From Allobosea sp. (lineage in GTDB: Bacteria; Pseudomonadota; Alphaproteobacteria; Rhizobiales; Beijerinckiaceae), in contig NZ_JAFKFW010000005.1 of assembly GCF_017308015.1 (NCBI RefSeq), positions 1 to 64,000 of the forward strand: a stretch of DNA of 64,000 nucleotides, given 5' to 3'. The translations under genes were made by a program, and so were the position numbers. Positions 26,162 to 33,239 of this stretch are shown in pieces; position 1 is the stretch's first letter, and each line of letters opens with the position of its first letter. Under the pieces are notes generated by a model. It ran no database searches and was not told the DNA's origin. It saw only the letters and a program-made list of their open reading frames with translations.

Positions 26162-27139
26162 TCAGGCCGCGAGGGCCGGCATCGAGTCGCGCAGGCGGTC
26201 GGTAGCATCGCGCAGTGCCAGCGACAGGGCCGGCGCATTCGGCGTCGCCGCGTGATTGGCCTCGGTCACGATGGTGAAGCGCGCCTCGGGCCAGGCGGTC
26301 TTCAGGCGCCAGGCGGTGCACATCGGGGTCACGATATCGTAGCGCCCCTGCACGATCTCGGCCGGCAGGTGGCGGATACGCGAGACGTCGCGCACCAACT
26401 GGCCCGGCTGGAGGAAGGCGCCGTTGACGCAGTAATGCGTGAAGATGCGAGCCAGCGCGAGCGCGGCCTCAGGTTCGGTCAAGGCCGCGACATGCTCGGC
26501 ATCGGGCAGGAAGGTCTGGGTTTTCCCCGAGAAGCTGCGCAGGGCGACAGCAGCCGCGATCTGCTGCTCGCGATCGGGCCCGGTGAGGCGACGGTAGTAA
26601 GCGCCGAGCAGGTCGCCGCGTTCCGCCTCCGGCACGAAATTGGCGAAGGTCTCCCAATGGTCCGGGAAGATCGTGCGCGAGCCGTGGAACCACCAGTCGA
26701 TCTCGGCACTTTCGGCCATGAAGATGCCGTGCAGGCGGAAGCCGAGGCAGCGCTCGGGGTGGGCCTGTCCATAGGCCAGACCGAGGCAACTCCCCCAGGA
26801 GCCGCCTGTGACGAGCCAACGCTCGATGCCGAGATGCTCTCTGATGCGTTCGAGATCGGCGATCAGCGCCTGCGTGGTGTTGCCGGTGAGTTCCGCCGAG
26901 GGGGTGGAGCGCCCCGCACCGCGCTGGTCGAAAGTCACGATCCGGAAGGCGGACGGGTCGAAAGTCTTGCGCTGGGCCGGCTTGGTGCCGCCGCCGGGAC
27001 CGCCATGCAGAAAGACGACGGGAATGCCGTTCGGGTTACCGCTGAGCTCGACATGGAGTTCATGGCCGTCGCCGACCGGCAGGCGCAGGGACTGATAGGG
27101 CTCAACCGCCTCGTAAAGGGCGCTGTAGTCGTCTGGCAC
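26162..27139 (-). CDS. pip: Prolyl aminopeptidase
   Basis: A 325-residue alpha/beta hydrolase of peptidase family S33. Oxyanion segment LHGGPGGG, the DQRGAGRS motif, nucleophile GGSWGS and the late aspartate (GRYDIVTP) and histidine (ANHAA) are all present, matching Pip in length and motif. It releases N-terminal proline from peptides in the cytoplasm. GTG at 27139 has GGAG eight bases upstream; the frame to 27223 adds a poorly conserved lead. It heads the minus-strand peptide-use block and so gives imported peptides a proline-specific route. Confidence 0.9.
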   Translation of the reverse strand: MPDDYSALYEAVEPYQSLRLPVGDGHELHVELSGNPNGIPVVFLHGGPGGGTKPAQRKTFDPSAFRIVTFDQRGAGRSTPSAELTGNTTQALIADLERIREHLGIERWLVTGGSWGSCLGLAYGQAHPERCLGFRLHGIFMAESAEIDWWFHGSRTIFPDHWETFANFVPEAERGDLLGAYYRRLTGPDREQQIAAAVALRSFSGKTQTFLPDAEHVAALTEPEAALALARIFTHYCVNGAFLQPGQLVRDVSRIRHLPAEIVQGRYDIVTPMCTAWRLKTAWPEARFTIVTEANHAATPNAPALSLALRDATDRLRDSMPALAA

Positions 27140-27735
27140 GCCGGGCTCCGTCGAACCGGAGCGTCGTGACGCTCCCTTGATGCGGGCAGGATGGCACGCC
27201 CGAAGCACTGCTGGCCAATGCATTTGGAGCGCATTGTTATGATGATACGGAATAGATTAGTTTCCGCCGGCCTGCAGACCCTGGGCGCGACCTGAGAAGA
27301 ACAGATCGGACGCCGACAGGCTTCGAATTGTCCCCGCGACCAGCAGCGCACGCATCGCCATAGACTCCTGCTTGCAACGGCAGAAGAAATCGACCTCCCT
27401 TCCGGCAGCCGCCCTGTCGGCCGCGACGTTCGGTGCGCCGGGCAGGCCGATCCCGAAGAGCACCAGACTCACAACCCGGCAGCCCGGGGCCTCCTTGCAG
27501 ATGCACGCTGCGGCGACGCCCCCGGCGGCTCGAACGCGCCTGCGGCAAAGGTCTCGTCGTCCGGCGCGGAGCCGGCAGGGTCGCGTGTGGATCACATGAC
27601 GGTATGGCTGTACACAGCCATACCGTCATGTCCATTGGCCGGCACCGAAGCATGGTCGAGCAACGCGGACGCTATAGCGCGCGAAGACGACGCGACAGGT
27701 GGAATACTCCACCATTCCGCCCGCTGGAGGATTGT
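27140..27735. other. 596-base intergenic region without supported gene
   Basis: It separates the divergent prolyl aminopeptidase and phosphatase genes. Short arginine/alanine-rich frames exist on both strands (for example minus 27257-27595) but have no recognisable domain or convincing ribosome binding site. It contains the perfect 38-base palindrome at 27594-27631 and an AT-rich patch near 27228-27262 that may hold the pip promoter. Confidence 0.5.
27594..27631. repeat. Perfect 38-base palindrome
   Basis: Eighteen-base arms (27594-27611 and 27614-27631) pair without mismatch around a two-base AC centre, beginning ACATGACGG and ending CCGTCATGT. Both strands therefore start the same short frame, ATG ACG GTA TGG CTG. 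There is no T-run after it, so it is not a classical terminator. The near-absent loop favours a dimer-binding site or a dispersed palindrome. Confidence 0.75.
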
Positions 27736-28287
27736 TTGCACAAACCCGCCCCTTCCGTTTCCCGCCTCGTGCTGCCCGGCTTCGCCGGGGCACTCCTGCT
27801 CGGGCCTTGTCCCGGCCGGCGCCAGGATGCGCTCGATGAAGCTGCATCGCAGACGGCCCTGACGGAAGACCTGTCACGGCTTGCGGATATGGATGCCACC
27901 GGCCTGCTGAGTCTCGTGGAAACGAAGGAACTCCCGGGCGGTTTCGCCATGGCCGTCGACGCAGCCGGGCTGGAATGGGTCCATCTCCCGATTCCCGATT
28001 ACGGCGTGCCCGATGCCGACTTCATGGCCGGCTGGCGCAAGCTCGATCTGGCGCGCCGGCTCCGCGAGGGCGAGAGCTGGGCGATCCATTGCCGCGCTGG
28101 CCTCGGCCGCACCGGAACGGTCGCCGCGTTGCTGCTGGTCGAGAACGGAGCAAAGGCAGCCGAGGCCATCGCACAGATCCGTGGCGGGCATGATGCTGCC
28201 GCTGTCGAGACCGAGGCCCAGGCCGCCTTCCTGGCCGCGCAGGAACAGAGTGCGCTTCGGCCTGCGTTCGCCCGAGGCACACCCTGA
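27736..28287 (+). CDS. Dual-specificity-type protein phosphatase
   Basis: A 183-residue cysteine phosphatase with active-site motif HCRAGLGRTG (H118, C119, R125; the CX5R signature) and a candidate general acid D88 in IPDYGVP. It resembles the CDKN3-like/dual-specificity group found in bacteria. It has no clear signal peptide, although residues 10-25 are mildly hydrophobic. The start is TTG at 27736 with GGAGGA four bases before it; the open frame to 27433 is arginine-rich and crosses the palindrome. Its substrate could be a phosphoprotein or a small phosphate ester. It is convergent with the cupredoxin gene. Confidence 0.75.
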   Translation: MHKPAPSVSRLVLPGFAGALLLGPCPGRRQDALDEAASQTALTEDLSRLADMDATGLLSLVETKELPGGFAMAVDAAGLEWVHLPIPDYGVPDADFMAGWRKLDLARRLREGESWAIHCRAGLGRTGTVAALLLVENGAKAAEAIAQIRGGHDAAAVETEAQAAFLAAQEQSALRPAFARGTP

Positions 28288-28300
28288 ACCAGCATGGCCG

Positions 28301-28621
28301 TCACGGGGCAGAGACCGTGATGCGCCCCTTCATGTTCGGGTGGAAGCGACAGTAATAGTCGATCGCCTCCGCTTTCTGGAGCATCAGCCGGGCCGTCTTC
28401 TTGGCGGGAATCATCACCTCCGGACCACTCTTCACTGTGGCGGTATGGGCGAGGATGTCACGGTTGACCCATTCGATGGTGTCGCCGACCTTCGCGTTGA
28501 CCTCCGCCGGCACGAAGACCAGCTTATCGACCATCACCTGAATGGTTTCCGCCCGGGCGGGAACGGCGGCCGTGGCCAACATCACGACCATGACAGCCGA
28601 CAGAGCGCATGTCGCGTCCAT
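28301..28621 (-). CDS. Cupredoxin-domain periplasmic protein
   Basis: A 106-residue exported protein with a signal peptide (to about residue 25) and a plastocyanin/amicyanin-like fold. Type I copper ligands are visible: the histidine in LAHTA, then cysteine, histidine and methionine in YYCRFHPNM. It should bind copper in the periplasm, for electron transfer or copper handling. It starts ten bases after the DUF4142 gene and shares its operon, downstream of the ECF sigma factor gene. Confidence 0.85.
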   Translation of the reverse strand: MDATCALSAVMVVMLATAAVPARAETIQVMVDKLVFVPAEVNAKVGDTIEWVNRDILAHTATVKSGPEVMIPAKKTARLMLQKAEAIDYYCRFHPNMKGRITVSAP

Positions 28622-28631
28622 CGTCCCGCCC

Positions 28632-29156
28632 TCAGTGCATCTCGGCAGCGACATGCACCGCATGCTGCTCATGCCCCTGGAAGATCTTGAGCCCGGTCTC
28701 CAGCAGCCCCTTGAGCTCGGGATTGCTGGCGGAGGGGATCAGCACGGACTGCAGTGCCCCGTTCACCTGCTGGTGGAAGGCGACCTCGTTGGCGACATAG
28801 GCCTTGTCGAAGGCCTTGCCGCGCAGCTTGGCGAGTGACGCCCTGGTCTTGCCGGCGGCATCGGTCAGGGCCCGGCTCGTCGCGTTGTCCTCCGGCTTGA
28901 CCTTCAGCTTGGCGACGAGGTCGAGCGCCTGCTTGTTGACGGCCTGATGGTCGCGCAGCATGTCCTTGGCGAAGGACACGACCACCTTGTTCCGTGATTT
29001 CGCGATGGCCTGCTTCGCCGCCGCGACGTCGATCGCCCCGGCCGTATAGGCAATATGGGCGATCTGCGGGTCGGTCGGTTTGTCGGCGGCCTGCGCAACG
29101 GCCGCTGACCCCAGGAATGCCAGGACAAGCGCGAAGCTATACTTGCGAACGGACAT
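28632..29156 (-). CDS. DUF4142 exported protein
   Basis: A 174-residue protein with a signal peptide (cleavage near AQAA, about residue 23) and a mostly helical DUF4142 domain with paired histidine motifs (RDHQAVNKQA, then EVAFHQQVN and QGHEQHAVH), reminiscent of ferritin-like four-helix bundles. Function is not established. ATG at 29156 has GGAGG in front. It is co-directional with the cupredoxin gene, and an ECF-type promoter element precedes it. Confidence 0.85.
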   Translation of the reverse strand: MSVRKYSFALVLAFLGSAAVAQAADKPTDPQIAHIAYTAGAIDVAAAKQAIAKSRNKVVVSFAKDMLRDHQAVNKQALDLVAKLKVKPEDNATSRALTDAAGKTRASLAKLRGKAFDKAYVANEVAFHQQVNGALQSVLIPSASNPELKGLLETGLKIFQGHEQHAVHVAAEMH

Positions 29157-29214
29157 GACGCCTCCTTGTTCCGGCCGCGGCAGCGGATCGGAACGCTTTG
29201 TTTCATCGACGCTT

Positions 29215-29244
29215 ATTGGATGTCGGCGTGGCCGAAACGTTCCC
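29215..29244 (-). promoter_or_regulatory. ECF-type promoter before DUF4142 gene
   Basis: Reading the minus strand, GGGAAC (29244-29239), sixteen bases, then CATCC (29222-29218) followed by AAT. The same words and spacing occur before the sigma gene at 29969-29998. It sits between the sigma stop and the DUF4142 start, with a ~50-base leader. Confidence 0.6.
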
Positions 29245-29250
29245 GCAATT

Positions 29251-29949
29251 TCAGCCGGAAAACCCAAGTCTCTGCATCACGGCAGCGGTCAGGCGTTCGC
29301 AGCGCCGCCCCGCGAAGGGGAAAGCGTCGAGCAGCACCGGGCCGATCTGCTGCTCCAGTTCCTTGCGGATGAGGAGTCGCCCCCGATGCAGCCGGGTCTT
29401 GACCGTCTCCGGCCGGATGCCGAGGAGCTCCGCAGTTTCCTCGACGCTGCGCCCCTCGATCACCCGCGCCATGAACACACCCCGATAGACATCGGGGAGG
29501 TTGTCCGTCGCGCGCTCGACCAGTTGCAGGATCTGCCGCTGCGCCATCATTCGCTCCGGATCGTCGCCGCTGGTGCTGCCGGGAAAGGGGATGATCTGCG
29601 CGGGAACGCCCGGGTCCTCGGCGCGCAATGCCTTGTCCGCCCGCTTCTTGCGGCGCAGGCGGCCCAGCGCCTCGTTGAGGGTGATGCGCGACAGCCAGGT
29701 CGCAAGCGTCGCCTCGCCGCGAAAGCTGTCGAGATGGCTGAAGGCCCTGACATAGGCCTCCTGCACCACGTCCTCGGCCTCGCTGTCGTTGCGGATCACG
29801 GCCCGTGCGATGCGGTAGAGCGCCTGGTTATGCGTCGTCATGATCGTGCGGAAAGCCTGCGGGTCGCCTGCACTCGCACGGCGGGCGAGATCGAGATCGC
29901 CTGCCGAGGCGGAACCTGCATCGCGCACGACGGTCGGAATGGGTGGCAT
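29251..29949 (-). CDS. ECF sigma factor
   Basis: A 232-residue sigma-70 family protein of the ECF type. Region 2 (AEDVVQEAYVRAFSHLDSFRGEATLATWLSRITLN) and region 4 (LPDVYRGVFMARVIEGRSVEETAELLGI, with the recognition helix PETVKTRLHRGR) are clear. ATG at 29949 follows AGGAGG. No anti-sigma gene is adjacent, unlike many ECF loci. It most likely directs transcription of its own gene and the DUF4142-cupredoxin operon, as the paired promoter elements suggest. Confidence 0.9.
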   Translation of the reverse strand: MPPIPTVVRDAGSASAGDLDLARRASAGDPQAFRTIMTTHNQALYRIARAVIRNDSEAEDVVQEAYVRAFSHLDSFRGEATLATWLSRITLNEALGRLRRKKRADKALRAEDPGVPAQIIPFPGSTSGDDPERMMAQRQILQLVERATDNLPDVYRGVFMARVIEGRSVEETAELLGIRPETVKTRLHRGRLLIRKELEQQIGPVLLDAFPFAGRRCERLTAAVMQRLGFSG

Positions 29950-29968
29950 GATCTGTCCTCCTGCCCGC

Positions 29969-29998
29969 ATCGGATGGCGCAGACCGTCAAAGGTTCCC
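29969..29998 (-). promoter_or_regulatory. ECF-type promoter before sigma gene
   Basis: GGGAAC (29998-29993), sixteen bases, then CATCC (29976-29972) followed by GAT, on the minus strand, matching 29215-29244. The start ATG is at 29949 and AGGAGG at 29962-29957, so the leader would be very short. This suggests autoregulation but fits tightly. Confidence 0.55.
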
Positions 29999-30074
29999 GA
30001 GGATTGGCGACAGGACAAGCTATGGCAGGCTGGCGATTGCGGCGCCGGCGAACCTGCTGAAGCCGCTTCTGTCC

Positions 30075-30123
30075 TATCGCATTTTCTTCACGCGAACCGG
30101 TGCCCATTTCGCTCGAAAATGCT
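30075..30123 (-). repeat. Dispersed intergenic repeat, copy 2
   Basis: Inverted copy of the element at 24278-24330, sharing AGCGAA, the TTCGCGTGAAGAAAATG core and CGATA. It lies between the divergent sigma gene and the HpxZ-like gene. Confidence 0.65.
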
Positions 30124-30202
30124 GCGGATCGCCGGCCGATCGACAGGCCGAACGCCGCCATGCCAGCATCATCTCCATCGCACGGACTATGGAGGCCGCA
30201 TC

Positions 30203-30607
30203 ATGACCGACTTGACCCCCAACATTCCGGAAGTCGTGGCCGAGATCGGCGCCCTGTTCGAGCGTTACGAGCAAGCCCTGATCGACAAGGATGTCGATGT
30301 CCTCGACGCCTCGTTCTGGAACAGCCCGCACACGATCCGCTACGCCCTGCACGAGAACGGCTACGGCTTCCACGAAATCCACGCACACCGCGTCGCGCGC
30401 CCGCCGGGCCCCGGGATCAAGGAGAAGCGGCTTCGGCTGGAGATCCTGACGCTGGGACGCGACATCGCCACCGTGAATCTCGAGTTCAAGGTACGCGGGC
30501 GCGATGTGGTCGGCCGGCAGAGCCAGAACTGGGTCCGCTTTCCCGGCCTGGGTTGGAAGGTGATCTCCGCCCATGTCTCGACGATGGAGGGGCCGCGTCT
30601 CTGGTAG
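30203..30607 (+). CDS. HpxZ/AtzH-like (DUF3225) protein
   Basis: A 134-residue protein of the SnoaL/NTF2-like fold, DUF3225 group, related to HpxZ of oxalurate use and AtzH of atrazine degradation. The segment SFWNSPHTIRYALHENGYGFHEIHAHR and the SQNWVRFPGLGWKVISAHVS end are family-like. ATG at 30203 is set by GGAGG at 30191-30195. No other oxalurate or allantoin genes are adjacent, so the pathway is unclear. Confidence 0.75.
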   Translation: MTDLTPNIPEVVAEIGALFERYEQALIDKDVDVLDASFWNSPHTIRYALHENGYGFHEIHAHRVARPPGPGIKEKRLRLEILTLGRDIATVNLEFKVRGRDVVGRQSQNWVRFPGLGWKVISAHVSTMEGPRLW

Positions 30608-30621
30608 GCGCGGCGCGGATC

Positions 30622-30921
30622 TCAGCGCTTGCGGACGAACTCCGTCCGCAGCACGAGCCCCCTGATCGTCTCGTGGCGGCAGTCGATCTCCTCGACATTC
30701 TCGGTCAGGCGGATCGAGCGGATGACGGTACCCTGCTTCAGGGTCTGGTTGGCGCCCTTCACCTTGAGGTCCTTGACCAGCACGACAGAATCGCCGTCGG
30801 CGAGCACGTTTCCGGCGGCGTCGCGCACCATCGGCACGGCGGCGGCCGCAGCCTGCTTCACTTCCGAGGCCGGGCGCCATTCCCCGGTGGCCTCGTCATA
30901 GATGTAATCGTCGTCGGACAT
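30622..30921 (-). CDS. PhnA-like protein lacking the zinc ribbon
   Basis: A 99-residue protein whose C-terminal ~70 residues match the PhnA (YjdM) domain (ANGxxLxDGDSVxLVKDLKVKG, ending in EFVRKR). E. coli PhnA has an N-terminal zinc ribbon with CxxC pairs; here the N-terminus is acidic (MSDDDYIYDEATGEW) without those cysteines. Despite the name, the family's role in phosphonate use is not established and no phosphonate genes are nearby. ATG at 30921 has GGGAAAG upstream. Confidence 0.8.
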   Translation of the reverse strand: MSDDDYIYDEATGEWRPASEVKQAAAAAVPMVRDAAGNVLADGDSVVLVKDLKVKGANQTLKQGTVIRSIRLTENVEEIDCRHETIRGLVLRTEFVRKR

Positions 30922-31007
30922 GTCTTTCCCGTCTTGCGGCCGGGCGCTCGCCATCGGCCCGATCCGGCGGGGTTACACGATGCCCGGCAATTTCGCCAAA
31001 TCGGTCG

Positions 31008-31565
31008 CTACACCGTACCCAACGGCCGTTCGGCCATTTCGATTGCGATGCCAGCGTCGATCGGCGTCTCGTAGGTCATCAGCATATAGCCGAGCACCGA
31101 GTAGAACCCGACCGTCGCCATCAGGTCGAACACCGCCTCGCGCCCGATCGCAGCAGCGAGCTCGGCCTCCTGCGCGGGCGACAGGCGCTTGTCGTCGAAG
31201 AGCGCATCGACGGCCCGCACGATCAGGCCGTCCTCGCCCTCCGGATCACCGCGCAGTGCGGCGATGCGGGCATCGCTCATGCCGAGCCCCCGCGCCCGGC
31301 TGACATGATGCTCCCATTCATAGGGCGAGCCCATGCGATGCGCGGCGCGCAGGATCACCACTTCCGAACGCACCGGCCCGAGCGCGCTGTCCTTGACAAC
31401 ATGCTGTCGCAAAGGCGCCCATGCCTTCAGCAACGCCGGGTGGTGCGCCATCGTCCGGTAGACATTGAGCGCACCGGCAAAGCCGGCCCTCATCTCGGCG
31501 ATGGCCTCGGGCCAGTCGGCATCGCTGATCGGCGGGCAGGGAGAGGTCGTCATCTGGTGTCTCAT
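31008..31565 (-). CDS. Carboxymuconolactone decarboxylase family protein
   Basis: A 185-residue helical protein of the CMD/AhpD-like superfamily. The core segment EVVILRAAHRMGSPYEWEHHVSRARGLGMSDARIAAL is typical; the AhpD CxxC redox pair is absent, leaving the EWEHH arrangement of CMD-type members. Function may be decarboxylation or hydrolysis of a small acid. Starts at 31565 or 31553 (no decisive ribosome binding site). It lies downstream of, and in the same direction as, the aminotransferase at 31680-33005. Confidence 0.78.
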   Translation of the reverse strand: MRHQMTTSPCPPISDADWPEAIAEMRAGFAGALNVYRTMAHHPALLKAWAPLRQHVVKDSALGPVRSEVVILRAAHRMGSPYEWEHHVSRARGLGMSDARIAALRGDPEGEDGLIVRAVDALFDDKRLSPAQEAELAAAIGREAVFDLMATVGFYSVLGYMLMTYETPIDAGIAIEMAERPLGTV

Positions 31566-31679
31566 GATGGTCGAAGGGGTCGATATCTGGCGCGGAGAAC
31601 CATGCCGGAATGTCGGATCTTGCCAAGGCCGGCTGCAATCATGCGGTGGTTTCGAAGATGCGGATCGACATCCCTGCCG

Positions 31680-33005
31680 TCAGCCCCGGACCGCCGCGTC
31701 GATCGCGCCGCCGATCCGCTCCACGATCAGGTCGATCTCCTCCGGCGTGACGATATAGGGTGGCGCCAGCAGCACATGGTCGCCATGACGTCCGTCGATG
31801 GTGCCGCCCATCGGGTAGCTCAGAAGGCCCCGCGCCATCGCTTCCTTCTTGATCCGGGCATGGATCTTCAATGCGGGATCGAAGGGCGTCTTGCTCTCCT
31901 TGTCGGCCACGATCTCGATGCCGCGGAACAGGCCACGCCCACGGATATCGCCGACATGGGGGTGCTGCCCGAGCCCCGCGTCGAGCCCTGCCTGAAGGCG
32001 CTCGCCCATCGATCGCACATTCGCCAACATCTCCGGACGCGAGATCAGTTCGACGACCTTGTTCGCCGCCGCAGCAGCCACCGGATGGCAGATATAGGTA
32101 TGACCATGCTGGAACAGGCCGGAGCCTTCCGCGAAGGAGCGATAGATCCTGTCGGAGAGCAGCACGGCGCCAATCGGCTGGTAGCCGCCGCCGAGCCCCT
32201 TGGCGATGGTGAGAAGATCGGGCGCAATTCCCTCCTGCTCGCAGGCGAACAGGGTGCCGGTACGACCCATGCCGCACATTACCTCGTCGAGGATCAGCAG
32301 CACGCCGTACGTGTCGCAGACACGCCGGATGCGGGCGAAATAGTCCGCGACCGGGCCGGCGGCGCCGAGCGTCGCGCCAACCACTGGCTCGGCGATGAAG
32401 GCGATGACCTCGTCCCCGCCGAGCTCCAATATCTTGGCCTCGAGCTCATCGGCGAGCCGGGCGGCATAGGCCTCAGGAGCTTCGCCGTCCGTCCGGTCGC
32501 GATAGGCGTAACAGGGCGAGACATGGTGGGTCTCGGGCAGGATCGGCTGGAACTGCGCCCGCCGCCAGGCATTCCCGCCGGCGGCCAGTGCCCCCAGCGT
32601 ATTGCCGTGATAGCTCTGCCGGCGCGCGATGAAATGGCGGCGTTGCGGCTGGCCGATCTCGACGAAATATTGCCGCGCCATCTTCATGGCTGCCTCGACG
32701 GCCTCGGAACCGCCGGAGACGAGATAGACGTAGTCGAGCCCCTCCGGGGCAAGACCGACCAGCCGCTCGGCCAGTTCCTCGGCGACATCGGTGGTGAAGA
32801 AGGAGGTGTGGGCGTAGGCGATGCGGTCCATCTGCGCGCGCATCGCGGCCATCACCTCCGGGTGCCCATGACCGAGGCAGGAGACGGCGGCGCCGCCCGA
32901 ACCGTCGATATAGCTGCGCCCGTCCGCATCGGTGATATAGACGCCCTGCCCTGCGACGGCTTGTGGCAAGCGGCCGCCGATCGAGCGATGGAGAATTCTG
33001 GTCAT
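31680..33005 (-). CDS. Class III aminotransferase
   Basis: A 441-residue PLP enzyme of class III (aspartate aminotransferase superfamily, fold type I). The SGGSEAVE phosphate-binding segment, LDEVMCGMGRTG with the cofactor aspartate and PLP lysine in TIAKGLGGGYQPIGA are intact. Such enzymes transfer an omega or alpha amino group, often from diamines, beta-alanine or taurine, to pyruvate or 2-oxoglutarate. No signal peptide. It lies 234 bases downstream of a second class III aminotransferase in the same direction. Confidence 0.85.
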   Translation of the reverse strand: MTRILHRSIGGRLPQAVAGQGVYITDADGRSYIDGSGGAAVSCLGHGHPEVMAAMRAQMDRIAYAHTSFFTTDVAEELAERLVGLAPEGLDYVYLVSGGSEAVEAAMKMARQYFVEIGQPQRRHFIARRQSYHGNTLGALAAGGNAWRRAQFQPILPETHHVSPCYAYRDRTDGEAPEAYAARLADELEAKILELGGDEVIAFIAEPVVGATLGAAGPVADYFARIRRVCDTYGVLLILDEVMCGMGRTGTLFACEQEGIAPDLLTIAKGLGGGYQPIGAVLLSDRIYRSFAEGSGLFQHGHTYICHPVAAAAANKVVELISRPEMLANVRSMGERLQAGLDAGLGQHPHVGDIRGRGLFRGIEIVADKESKTPFDPALKIHARIKKEAMARGLLSYPMGGTIDGRHGDHVLLAPPYIVTPEEIDLIVERIGGAIDAAVRG

Positions 33006-33239
33006 CTCGGCTTCCCGGATTGGCGCAGGCAGGCTGTCACGGCGGCCAGCCCCATCACCCGCTTCGCCGGGAACATGCCCGCCTCGACGGTCCGGGCGGC
33101 ACGGTAGGCGACGAACCGATCAGGACACAAGCGACAGCGCCCTCGGCACCGCAACGGCCTGCGTCCCCGCCTCGAAGCGCTCACCCGAACATGACGGCCC
33201 TCCATCCTCGCCAGGACGGAGGGACTGCGCGCGAAACGC

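Noticed and set aside
27257-27595. Minus-strand frame of 112 codons between pip and the phosphatase
   Set aside because: No domain, arginine-rich start and no ribosome binding site; a short hydrophobic segment alone is not enough.
29190-29215. Plus-strand GGAAC word resembling a general stress promoter
   Set aside because: No gene follows on that strand and the downstream element does not match.
33006-33239. Possible small gene between the two class III aminotransferases
   Set aside because: Only short frames of arginine-rich composition; nothing recognisable.
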